Source: Candidatus Enterococcus murrayae
GTDB taxonomy: Bacteria; Bacillota; Bacilli; Lactobacillales; Enterococcaceae
Direction of reading: 5' to 3'
DNA length: 64,000 bases
Assembly: GCF_017315985.1 (NCBI RefSeq)
Contig: NZ_JAFLVR010000056.1
Coordinates: 1 to 64,000, forward strand
The position numbers and the translations under genes are program-made. Position 1 is the first letter of the stretch, and each line of letters opens with the position of its first letter. Shown here piece after piece: positions 1 through 6,709 of the stretch. Below the pieces are notes generated by a model. That model worked only from the letters and a program-made list of their open reading frames with translations. It searched no databases and was not told where the DNA came from.

Positions 1-2
1 TC

Positions 3-101
3 ATTGAAACCTGTTGGGGCCGAGGGTATCGGCTGCATGAGACGGTGAATGAGCAGATTCTGGTGGATGTTGTGGATGATGTGCTGTTTGGACAGCAGTA
101 A
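3..101 (+). CDS. OmpR/PhoB-family response regulator, C-terminal end (partial)
   Basis: Only the last 32 codons lie in the window; the gene starts upstream. The frame reads IETCWGRGYRL followed by an acidic tail and TAA. The core fits the end of the winged-helix DNA-binding domain of OmpR/PhoB response regulators, where the wing carries a V-x-G-x-GY-R-L signature. It would be the DNA-binding half of a two-component regulator. The target and partner kinase cannot be told from this fragment. The C-terminal extension after the wing is longer than in many relatives. Confidence 0.6.
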   Translation: METCWGRGYRLHETVNEQILVDVVDDVLFGQQ

Positions 102-557
102 GAGGTTTTTTGGTCTTTTTTAAGCAATCAACTGTTTATTATCTGACGCTTACAGTTATTGACTAAAGAACGATGAATTGAAAAAGTGACTTACAGTTGA
201 TATATTCCGTGATCACTGACTATTTGAAAAGGACTAGTGGCATTGTCTAAAAAGAGATTAGGATATAGAGTTCAAAGAAATGGTATCCAAAAGTATTTAC
301 TTGGTTGACATGTTGACGGTGTGGTTGGTTATTCAGAAGGAGACTTTTAGTCAAAACTATAAAAAATAGATCGCTATATAACTTTGGCTGGTTAGTTAAG
401 CGATCTATCGTATTAAACGGGCTCCAGTTGATCTCCTTGTATTTCATCATGAAGGCCTTCTTTCTTAGCCTGCTATACGCTGAGAACTTCTTAGAACATA
501 ATAAATAGCACGAAAAGCGAGTATCCGATTGATACTCGCTTTTCGTGTTATATCAAA
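102..557. other. Gene-poor stretch with two hairpins
   Basis: No supported coding sequence. A 10-bp inverted repeat lies at 366-375 / 399-408 (core AGATCGCT) and a much stronger palindrome at 509-547. A minus-strand open frame at 247-450 has no recognisable content and overlaps the first hairpin, so it is not called. Confidence 0.5.
509..547. terminator. Strong bidirectional terminator-like hairpin
   Basis: A perfect 17-bp stem (509-525 with 531-547) surrounds a 5-nt loop. Its outer part carries A-rich and T-rich arms (AAAAGC / GCTTTT), as in bidirectional intrinsic terminators. It separates the response-regulator end from the recombinase remnant. No intact gene is adjacent, so what it now terminates is unclear. 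Confidence 0.55.
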
Positions 558-716
558 AATTCAGAAAGAACTGAATTAGAGCAATTATTTTCCACGGTAC
601 AATATAACGATCAAGTGTTAGTTACTAAAATCGATAGACTAGCAAGAAGCATTGTCGATTTAAATGTAACCATTTCATTATTAAATAAATGCATAACAGT
701 TGTATTTTTTGGATAA
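558..716 (+). pseudogene. Serine recombinase (resolvase/invertase) fragment
   Basis: An in-frame stretch without a start codon ends at TAA (714-716). It contains RTELEQLF, then VTKIDRLARSIVDLN. That matches the segment of the Tn3-type resolvase/DNA invertase catalytic domain that reads R-x-E-L-x-x-L followed by V-x-K-L-D-R-L-x-R-S; the RLxRS arginines belong to the active site. The N-terminal catalytic serine region and the whole C-terminal half are absent, so this is a remnant of a former mobile element or site-specific recombination system. Base composition is very AT-rich, like the surrounding decayed DNA. Confidence 0.7.
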
Positions 717-1030
717 TGCACTAATTTTTGAATCTAAAAAAATGATCAATGAAATCAAAATTCTCAATAAGTATAATATCTTTCGTTTAAAACTGTCTTT
801 GATCAGAAAAATATTAAGTTAGTCGTTTTATTCAGAAATTAATGTGTCTCCTCTCCTCTTTTTTCAAATTTGAGAAACCATTAAAAATAGGGTGAAAAAA
901 AGATAGTATGAAGTACTTATTTTTCTGATTTATTTTTTTACTTATGCTAAGATTCTTATATGGCATCGATGACGAGTTGGAATCTATTTGAAAGTGGTGC
1001 ATATATTTATGATGACTCCCTTATTTAGAG
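717..1030. other. AT-rich intergenic region before the first toxin gene
   Basis: No coding sequence is supported. It probably contains the promoter of the small toxin gene at 1041 (an AT-rich stretch around 930-960), but no clear -35/-10 pair could be fixed. The rest looks like decayed mobile-element DNA. Confidence 0.35.
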
Positions 1031-1040
1031 GTTACGACAG

Positions 1041-1136
1041 TTGTCCGTAGAATCGGCATTAAGCCTCATGATTGAATTTTCGCTTTTGATTGTTAGTATT
1101 ATTTTTGGGATTTTGACTTTCTCGAAAAATGATTAA
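1041..1136 (+). CDS. Holin-like type I toxin peptide (31 aa), copy 1
   Basis: A TTG start at 1041 lies 9 nt after a GAGG ribosome binding site. The peptide begins SVESALSLM, then has one hydrophobic membrane segment (residues about 10-28) and a short charged tail. It aligns directly with the peptide encoded at 1750-1839 (shared VESALSLM) and resembles the putative holin-like toxin (Hol-Tox) family of Firmicute type I toxin-antitoxin systems. A convergent antisense RNA gene overlaps its 3' end (see 1134-1242). It would act in the membrane when not repressed. The rare start codon and a more diverged tail leave open that this copy is weakened. Confidence 0.65.
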   Translation: MSVESALSLMIEFSLLIVSIIFGILTFSKND

Positions 1137-1242
1137 AAAAATGATCGTCCGGTAGACGATCATTCCTGAAAATAAGTAAGCATTAAATCACCAACCGTCA
1201 AAGTCGGTGCCAGGAGAGTTGTTGGAGCAACTCTCCTTTTCT
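1134..1242 (-). ncRNA. Predicted antisense antitoxin RNA for toxin copy 1
   Basis: On the minus strand an extended -10 box (TGCTATTAT, complement of 1249-1257) lies just upstream of a predicted start near 1242. The transcript would run leftward and end at the hairpin 1140-1164, which is followed on that strand by a run of seven T. It would thus pair with the 3' part of the toxin mRNA including its stop codon. The same layout is found at 1829-1937, which supports the call. No clear -35 box is seen. The RNA ends are inferred. Confidence 0.55.
1213..1242 (+). terminator. Terminator of toxin mRNA, copy 1
   Basis: A 9-bp GC-rich stem (GGAGAGTTG with CAACTCTCC) and a T-rich tail (CTTTTCT) lie about 75 bp after the toxin stop codon. 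The stem-loop is nearly identical to the one after the second toxin copy. Confidence 0.65.
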
Positions 1243-1257
1243 ATTAACATAATAGCA

Positions 1258-1735
1258 TAAATTCTTGATACTCACTATCTATTAATTGTCTTCTAAATTT
1301 ATATTGTTTTGAGTATCAAATTAAAATTAGATAGCTAACTCATATCCCTATATATCTATTTCCCTATTTAGCTATAGTGATAAATTATTCAAGAAGTTAA
1401 AGATATTGATGGTCGAAGCTTAGATTTGAAATGGAGAGCGCTAGGAAATTCACTAGTGCTCTTCTTATTTGTCATAATCAAAATCGGTTGTCAAGTAGAG
1501 CTGTATTTGTCCCCAAATTGGCATTATTTTTTTTATGTTTTATTCTTAATATAGAATTAAAATTATCACTGAAGCAATTCTATTCTTCAAAGGTGAAGAC
1601 CTCAACTTATGAACCGGGAGCAAAACACCTGAATAGTTGAAACAGTGATAAAGTTATTCTATGGAAAGAAGGAAGCAGCGATTTTAAGCAGAAGTAGAGA
1701 AAAGAATGATTAGGTATATTATTATGACAAAAGTA
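1258..1735. other. AT-rich spacer between the two toxin loci
   Basis: It contains a 10-bp inverted repeat TTGATACTCA / TGAGTATCAA (1265-1274 and 1310-1319) and an imperfect hairpin around 1435-1465. An open frame at 1431-1640 has no ribosome binding site and no recognisable content. The segment before copy 2 presumably holds its promoter. Confidence 0.4.
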
Positions 1736-1749
1736 AGGGGGAATCTTCT

Positions 1750-1839
1750 ATGCCTGTTGAATCTGCACTATCACTGATGCTTTCATCATTAACGTTAATG
1801 GTGCTAGTTTTAACTTACGTTAGAGATGAAAAAAAATGA
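1750..1839 (+). CDS. Holin-like type I toxin peptide (29 aa), copy 2
   Basis: An ATG at 1750 is preceded by a strong AAGGGGG ribosome binding site. The peptide starts MPVESALSLML, continues as a single hydrophobic segment and ends in a basic/acidic tail (RDEKK). This pattern of a short conserved N-terminus with S-L-M-L, one membrane helix and a charged tail is that of holin-like toxins (Hol-Tox family) of low-GC Gram-positives. The gene is flanked by the same terminator and convergent antisense promoter as copy 1. It is better preserved than copy 1 and is likely functional. Confidence 0.75.
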   Translation: MPVESALSLMLSSLTLMVLVLTYVRDEKK

Positions 1840-1937
1840 TCATCAACTATTTTATAGTTGATGATCAGAGAAACGATAACAATTAAACAATCTGTTTAAT
1901 CGATATTTGAGGAGTTGTTGGAGCAACTCCCCTTCTT
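1829..1937 (-). ncRNA. Predicted antisense antitoxin RNA for toxin copy 2
   Basis: The complement of 1944-1952 is an extended -10 box TGCTATTAT, identical to that of copy 1. A leftward transcript starting near 1937 would end at the 14-bp hairpin 1837-1867, which on the minus strand runs into eight T. It would overlap the toxin stop codon and 3' untranslated region, as expected for a type I antitoxin. Confidence 0.6.
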
Positions 1938-1940
1938 TCT
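1911..1940 (+). terminator. Terminator of toxin mRNA, copy 2
   Basis: GGAGTTG pairs with CAACTCC around a TTGGAG loop, followed by a pyrimidine-rich tail. It matches the hairpin at 1213-1236. Confidence 0.6.
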
Positions 1941-2062
1941 ATAATAATAGCACATCTTTATCGTATGGAAGCGTACCATATTAAACTATGAAAGCCAAAA
2001 GGAGTAACAGCTTATATACAATTACAAAAATAGAATTGTGTAAAAGTGTAAATATTTAACTC

Positions 2063-2117
2063 AAAGAAGCAATTGAATCAGATCCTTGATCCTGATTTCT
2101 TTGCTTCTTTTCTCTTT
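2063..2117 (+). terminator. Intrinsic terminator-like hairpin
   Basis: AAAGAAGCAA pairs with TTTGCTTCTTT around an inner stem built from ATCAG / CTGAT; a T-rich tail follows. No intact gene lies immediately upstream, so it may have ended a lost gene or insulates the following operon from the toxin loci. Confidence 0.5.
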
Positions 2118-2220
2118 GGTATTTTGTTCTGATCCATTTGAAACAAATTCCCCTTAGTAAATATCGTATGTTACACTACTTTAAGGATGGTTTCTTCAAT
2201 CAAAATTCAAGGAGGCATTT

Positions 2221-2898
2221 ATGTTAGAAGCGATTATTTTTGATATGGATGGCGTATTAGTTGATTCAGAATATACGTATTTCCAAAGTAAATCACAGAT
2301 CTTAAGGGAAGCGGGACATGAAGTAGAAGAGAGCTATCATTTTCAGTTCATGGGGACGACTGGCGAGTATATGTGGGAACAAATGAAGCAAGAGTTTTCA
2401 CTGCCTTTGTCAGTACCAGAGTATATCCAGCAGATGACTGATTTACGCCAAGCAATGATTAAACGGGATGGAATCAAAGTGATTCCCCATGTCCAAGCTT
2501 TTGTTAAAGGATTATCTGAAGCAGGATTGAAGCTGGCGGTAGCCTCCTCCTCTTCATTAGCAGAAATCAAAGTGAACCTAGCAGAAATCGGCTTGTCTGA
2601 TTATTTTTCAGAAGTAGTAAGTACGGAAGAAGTAACGCATTCAAAACCTGCGCCCGATGTTTATTTAGCTGCAGCGGAACGATTAGGTGTGAATCCTGAA
2701 AATTGTTTGGGGATTGAAGATACAAAAAATGGAACAGGCGCTGTTCGAAATGCAGGAATGGTTTGTGTCGGTTTTGCGAACCCAGCGTTTCCAAAGCAAG
2801 ATTTGGCTTTTGCCGATACCGTCGTTTCAACTTTTTCTGAATTAGATGCTGAGTCTCTCGTTAAAATTTATCAAGAAGTGAGGAAGCACCATGCCTAA
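2221..2898 (+). CDS. HAD-superfamily phosphatase/phosphomutase (beta-phosphoglucomutase-like)
   Basis: The 225-residue protein starts 10 nt after AAGGAGG. It has the HAD motif I FDMDGVLVDSE near residue 8, a four-helix cap, motif II ASSSS near residue 110, the motif III lysine in HSKPAPDVY near residue 145, and motif IV GIEDTKNG near residue 170. This is the subfamily I layout of beta-phosphoglucomutases and small sugar-phosphate phosphatases, acting on cytosolic phosphorylated metabolites. The E after the DxDxxxxDS segment is typical of the PgmB-like branch, but the substrate cannot be deduced. It overlaps the next gene by 8 bp, so the two are co-translated. Confidence 0.8.
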   Translation: MLEAIIFDMDGVLVDSEYTYFQSKSQILREAGHEVEESYHFQFMGTTGEYMWEQMKQEFSLPLSVPEYIQQMTDLRQAMIKRDGIKVIPHVQAFVKGLSEAGLKLAVASSSSLAEIKVNLAEIGLSDYFSEVVSTEEVTHSKPAPDVYLAAAERLGVNPENCLGIEDTKNGTGAVRNAGMVCVGFANPAFPKQDLAFADTVVSTFSELDAESLVKIYQEVRKHHA

Positions 2899-3298
2899 AG
2901 CAGCTATTTCCAGTAAAGCTTTTTTGATTGAAGGCGGATGCAATGCCTGCGGTCTGCAAAATACTGAGACCTTCACTATTCACTTTGAAGATCAACGCTC
3001 CGATGTGTTAGACAACTTTGATGTTCCTTCACTTGTTCAAACAATTGCGCAAAAGAACGGATGGCGGGAGACCGTAATTCCTATAGGGATTAGCGAGGAA
3101 GAGATTGTTTTGAAAAAAGAAAACGATGTGATCAAACCGAGATATCTTGGTGATCAAATTCTTTATCAAAATAAGGATCAGCGGATTCAAACAAAATGTA
3201 TTTTCGAAGACAAGGAAGAATTATTTAAGCAGGTTAATGAAATTTTGGTTCAATTGTTTAAAGTAGAACCTTATGAAATCAAAATAGCAGTCATGTAA
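2891..3298 (+). CDS. Unknown 135-aa protein with an N-terminal CNACG motif
   Basis: The family is not recognised. The start codon lies within the end of the preceding HAD gene, behind GAGG, which indicates translational coupling. The protein is soluble, mixed alpha/beta, and has a GGCNACG segment near residues 15-21 with a CxxC pair that could bind metal or be redox active; a third cysteine lies near residue 100. No signal peptide or membrane segment is present. A terminator follows at once, so the two genes form a bicistronic unit. A role linked to the HAD enzyme is inference only. Confidence 0.6.
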   Translation: MPKAAISSKAFLIEGGCNACGLQNTETFTIHFEDQRSDVLDNFDVPSLVQTIAQKNGWRETVIPIGISEEEIVLKKENDVIKPRYLGDQILYQNKDQRIQTKCIFEDKEELFKQVNEILVQLFKVEPYEIKIAVM

Positions 3299-3327
3299 AT
3301 CCTAGGAAAATCTAGGATTTTTTTTTG
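3298..3327 (+). terminator. Intrinsic terminator
   Basis: AATCCTAG pairs with CTAGGATT around a short A-rich loop, followed by nine T. It ends the HAD/unknown-protein unit. Confidence 0.8.
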
Positions 3328-3487
3328 AGATTTGATAAATGAAGCAAAAACTAGAGAGAGCATCAACTAAAAAGATTGAGATGAGTCATTTAGTCCAAGA
3401 GTTTTATCATTGAATTTGCAAAGTCTAGCTTACATAAAGAACAGACAAAGAATGAGACTCTTGCTAAAATGAGGGAAGAACAAGAGT

Positions 3488-3615
3488 ACCAAGTTGCATA
3501 ATACGTAGTTAAAAACAGGAATGCTAGGATCGATAATCACCTTTATTTAGGGCTTTCTTGTCTTTAATCATTTTTTTTTGTGAAAAAAAGCATTTGTAGG
3601 CACCAAGTTGCATAA
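3488..3615. repeat. Pair of 14-bp direct repeats upstream of PTS locus 1
   Basis: ACCAAGTTGCATAA occurs at 3488-3501 and 3602-3615, 114 bp apart. The shorter word CATAAAGAACA occurs near 3433 and overlaps the second repeat near 3612. The region 3330-3690 holds no gene. Repeats before a regulator-led operon may be binding sites, for example for the PRD regulator at 3698, but that is inference. A TTTGTGAAA word lies between them at 3578-3586. Confidence 0.5.
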
Positions 3616-3651
3616 AGAACACTGAATTATTGGGGAACAAAGAAGATAGAA

Positions 3652-3666
3652 ATGTAAGCGTTTTTT
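3652..3666 (+). promoter_or_regulatory. cre-like box (CcpA site) before PTS locus 1
   Basis: ATGTAAGCGTTTTTT matches the cre consensus WTGNAANCGNWNNCW except at the C of position 14. It lies 32 bp before the start codon at 3698, consistent with catabolite repression of the operon. Confidence 0.55.
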
Positions 3667-3697
3667 GTATAAATTGAAGATGTAAAGAGGGATGAGA

Positions 3698-5773
3698 ATG
3701 AATTTAGAAGAACGAACGAATCAGATTTTTGTTGAGTTGGTTAACAATCCGCAAATCACTAGTAAATCGTTGTGTGAGAAATTTGATTTGACGCGAGGGC
3801 AATTAAATTATGCGTTGAAAAAAATCAATGATTCTTTATTAGACGAAAAGTTAAGTGAGATTAAACGGACAAAAAATGGTCATTTTCTGATCGCAAATGA
3901 GATTCTTTCAAACTATAAGGGTGGTGATGAGCAGCTCGGGGTGCCAACTGAAAGCTATGTGTTTTCTGGTAAAGAACGAGCAGCCATAATTGAATTGATG
4001 TTATTGAGTAAGGAAGACTATTTATCACTGAATCATTTCATTGATGAGTTGAAGGTCAGTCGCAATACGGTACTGCGAGATCTAAAGGAAGTGGATCAAG
4101 AGCTTCAACAAAATGAGTTAGCGTTGAAGTATACCCGCCAAAAGGGTTATTTTATCCAAGGCGACGAATGGAATAAGCGCAATGTGCTTTCTGATTTATT
4201 AAACAATTTGGCAGTGATGTATAACGGAATAAACTTCATTATCCAATTTGCCAATATCGATCCGCAACAGATTGACGTCTTTCGCAAACGAGTGGAATTG
4301 GTGGAGGAAGAACTAGAGGTTCAATTTACAGATGAACGCTTAAGAACGTTACCTCTATTGATTATTCTGATGATCAGGCGAGCGCAAAAAGGAAAATTGA
4401 TCTCCTATAGTTTCAAGGTAAATTATCGGGAGCTTGCGGATACGAAGGAGTATTTAGCTGCCGATCGAGTCATTTGGGATGTCGATGGCTTAAGTGAAAA
4501 TGAACGGGTTTATGTAACAATGCTGTTGCTGACGACTAATCTTTCTCGAGGGGATATTTTATCAGTAAAAGAGATCAACAAGATGAAGGAGGCCTTGGAG
4601 AAGGTCATTGCGAATTTTGAACGAATCGCAGGAGTTAATTTGGAGGAAAAGGAAAAATTACTGGAACGGCTGCTGGTACATATGCGGCCTGCCTATTATC
4701 GAATCAAATATCACCTTAATCTGCAGACTCGTTTTTATCAAGAAAACAAGGATGCAAACCTGTTTTCATTGTTTTACTTAGTGAAAGAAGCCAGCGGTCC
4801 ATTAGAAAACTATTTTGGTCAGCCGGTTCCAGACGCAGAGCTATTTTTCATTTCGCTGTTTATCGGCAGTCATATAGTCGAGAGTACGGAAATTGTTCAC
4901 CCGGAAAATCGGAAACGGGCGATCATTGTTTGCCCTAATGGTATTTCAATCGCTGCTTTGTTGGAGAATACATTGAAGAACTTGCTTCCAGAAATTGATT
5001 TTGTTCGATCGATGTCCGCTCGGGAATTTTACCGGACAAACAATGAGGTAGATTTCATTTTTTCCGCGGTTCCGCTGAAAACTGATAAGAAGCTATTTGT
5101 AGTCAACAACTTTTTATCTGATCAGGAAAAACGTCAATTACGAGAACGAGTGTTGCGATCTACTGCAATCATCCAAACAGAGATTGTTACACCAGAGAAA
5201 ATCTTAACGGTGGTGAAAAAACATGCTCAGGTCGTGGATGAAGCAAGTCTTTATGAAGAACTGCTTAGCTTGTTTGCACCGAAGGAATCGATGATCCTAG
5301 AAAAGAAACGACCGCATTTGGTTGATCTCTTAAAAGGGGAGACGATCCAACTATTTGAAGAGACGATCAGCTGGCCAGAGGTTTTAGAGGCGTTGGCACG
5401 GCCATTAGAACGACAGCAGGTCATTACAACAGATTACGTCAAAGCATTGAAAAAAGAGATGCCGGTCTTGCCTGCCTATACTGTTTTGCGACATAAAATT
5501 GCGTTGCCTCATACAGTGGCCGAGGCGGGCGCGATTGGAGTAGGAATCAGTTTAGGTCTTGTAAAAAAGGGTGTTTTTGCAGAAGACGGCAGAAAAATCC
5601 ATACCGTAATTTTACTGGGCTCCAATGATAAGGAGGAGCATCTGGATTTGATTTTTGAAATGATGAGTTTAGCAGGAGCAAAAGAGCTGACACAATTAGA
5701 AAAAGCAACCTCGGAAGAAGAGATTCGAGAGGCGTTGATCCAGTTCAACGATGAGTATTGGAGGGCAAAATAA
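3698..5773 (+). CDS. PRD-domain transcriptional regulator with EIIB- and EIIA-like domains (PTS locus 1)
   Basis: This BglG/MtlR-type activator or antiterminator is predicted to control the galactitol-type PTS genes that follow. The order is helix-turn-helix (about 15-60), a second HTH of Mga type (75-150), PRD1 (about 170-280), PRD2 (290-395, histidine in VHMRPAYYRIKY near 328), a GatB-like EIIB domain (VCPNG cysteine near 408) and a fructose/mannitol-type EIIA domain (LPHT histidine near 605). Phosphorylation of these histidines and cysteine by HPr and PTS partners would set activity. The ATG at 3698 is preferred over 3692 because AGAGGG stands 4-9 nt before it. The stop overlaps the next start (TAATG). 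Confidence 0.85.
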   Translation: MNLEERTNQIFVELVNNPQITSKSLCEKFDLTRGQLNYALKKINDSLLDEKLSEIKRTKNGHFLIANEILSNYKGGDEQLGVPTESYVFSGKERAAIIELMLLSKEDYLSLNHFIDELKVSRNTVLRDLKEVDQELQQNELALKYTRQKGYFIQGDEWNKRNVLSDLLNNLAVMYNGINFIIQFANIDPQQIDVFRKRVELVEEELEVQFTDERLRTLPLLIILMIRRAQKGKLISYSFKVNYRELADTKEYLAADRVIWDVDGLSENERVYVTMLLLTTNLSRGDILSVKEINKMKEALEKVIANFERIAGVNLEEKEKLLERLLVHMRPAYYRIKYHLNLQTRFYQENKDANLFSLFYLVKEASGPLENYFGQPVPDAELFFISLFIGSHIVESTEIVHPENRKRAIIVCPNGISIAALLENTLKNLLPEIDFVRSMSAREFYRTNNEVDFIFSAVPLKTDKKLFVVNNFLSDQEKRQLRERVLRSTAIIQTEIVTPEKILTVVKKHAQVVDEASLYEELLSLFAPKESMILEKKRPHLVDLLKGETIQLFEETISWPEVLEALARPLERQQVITTDYVKALKKEMPVLPAYTVLRHKIALPHTVAEAGAIGVGISLGLVKKGVFAEDGRKIHTVILLGSNDKEEHLDLIFEMMSLAGAKELTQLEKATSEEEIREALIQFNDEYWRAK

Positions 5774-6246
5774 TGACAGAAGCGACACTAAGTGCTTATG
5801 TGAAAGAACCGTTAGTCTTTGCACAGGAGAATTTTTCTTCTCAAGCAGAGTTGTTTGAGCAAGTTGCTCAAAAGGCTTTAGATTTAGGCTGGGTACGAGA
5901 AGACTTCTTGGACCGCATTCGAAAAAGGGAAGAAACCTTCCCAACTGGAATTCAATTGATGAATGTGGGTGCGGCAATTCCTCATACAGATGCCGAATGT
6001 GTGTTGGAAGAGTTCGTGGCGGTAATCACGATGCAAGAATCCGTGGTATTTCACAATATGGAAGACAACAATAAGCAAGTTAAAGCACAGATTATCTTTG
6101 TTTTAGGATTGAATCAACCCCATGCGCAGTTAGAAATGTTGCAGTCTTTAATGGGATTATTACAAAACGAGACCGTTCTATCAGAGTTATTGTTAGCGAC
6201 AACGGAAACTGAACTGATCCGTACTATCAAAAAAAATCAATTATAA
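5773..6246 (+). CDS. gatA: PTS EIIA component, galactitol/fructose type (locus 1)
   Basis: A 157-residue cytosolic phosphocarrier of the PTS_EIIA_2 fold. The phosphorylated histidine is in AAIPHTDAE near residue 70, preceded by the usual E-R-E/P-T-G segment (REETFPTG). It passes phosphate from HPr to the IIB protein encoded next. The ATG at 5773 shares its A with the stop of the regulator and has GGAGGG 8 nt upstream; an in-frame ATG at 5758 lies in the ribosome binding site and is less likely. Substrate specificity cannot be read from IIA. Confidence 0.85.
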   Translation: MTEATLSAYVKEPLVFAQENFSSQAELFEQVAQKALDLGWVREDFLDRIRKREETFPTGIQLMNVGAAIPHTDAECVLEEFVAVITMQESVVFHNMEDNNKQVKAQIIFVLGLNQPHAQLEMLQSLMGLLQNETVLSELLLATTETELIRTIKKNQL

Positions 6247-6270
6247 AATATGAAAAGGGAGAGAAACATT

Positions 6271-6561
6271 ATGAAAACAATTCGTGTATTAGTAGCATGT
6301 GGAGCAGGAATCGCAACATCAACGGTAGTTATGAAAAAGGTTGAGGATTTATTTGCTAGAAATGAGATGCCAGTAGAGATCACGCAAATTAAAATAGCTG
6401 AAGCAGCAGGAAAGCAAGATGAAGCAGACATGTTGATTTCGACAACAATGCTGCCAACGCAATACAAAATTCCGGCGATTACAGCCATGGCTTTCTTAAC
6501 AGGGATCGGTACGGAAAAAGTGGAGAATCAGATCATCGAGGCAGCTAAGGAAATTCAATAA
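6271..6561 (+). CDS. gatB: PTS EIIB component, galactitol type (locus 1)
   Basis: A 96-residue protein with the P-loop VACGAGIATSTVV near residues 7-19; the cysteine is the phosphate acceptor from IIA, as in GatB. It phosphorylates the substrate during passage through the IIC permease. The ATG at 6271 follows AAAGGGAGAG; the in-frame ATG at 6250 would add seven residues and has no ribosome binding site. A 148-bp gap containing a hairpin element separates it from IIC. Confidence 0.85.
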   Translation: MKTIRVLVACGAGIATSTVVMKKVEDLFARNEMPVEITQIKIAEAAGKQDEADMLISTTMLPTQYKIPAITAMAFLTGIGTEKVENQIIEAAKEIQ

Positions 6562-6623
6562 TTTTAGACTCATGTGTGTCAGTTCCGCCTTTTGCAGACT
6601 TTCGAGATAGAGAAGACTAGCGG

Positions 6624-6700
6624 GACGGCATACATGATAAGAAAACGATTTATTTTTTTAAAGGAAAAAAGTAAATACATTAAAAAAACGATTTAGGAGG
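6624..6700 (+). repeat. Intercistronic hairpin element, copy before IIC of locus 1
   Basis: The segment runs from GACGGCATACATG through an AT-rich stem (TTTATTTTTTT with GGAAAAAAGTAAA) to TACATTAAAA and the AGGAGG of the IIC gene. It aligns with the 105-bp tandem repeats at 12611-12898 and with copies at 55634-55729 and 59378-59451. Confidence 0.55.
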
Positions 6701-6709
6701 AACGTATCA

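Noticed and set aside
247-450. Minus-strand 67-codon open frame
   Set aside because: No ribosome binding site, no recognisable motif, AT-rich composition and overlap with a hairpin; treated as chance.
1431-1640. Plus-strand 69-codon open frame between the two toxin loci
   Set aside because: No ribosome binding site and a low-complexity sequence; its start lies in a hairpin. Not homologous to the toxin peptides.
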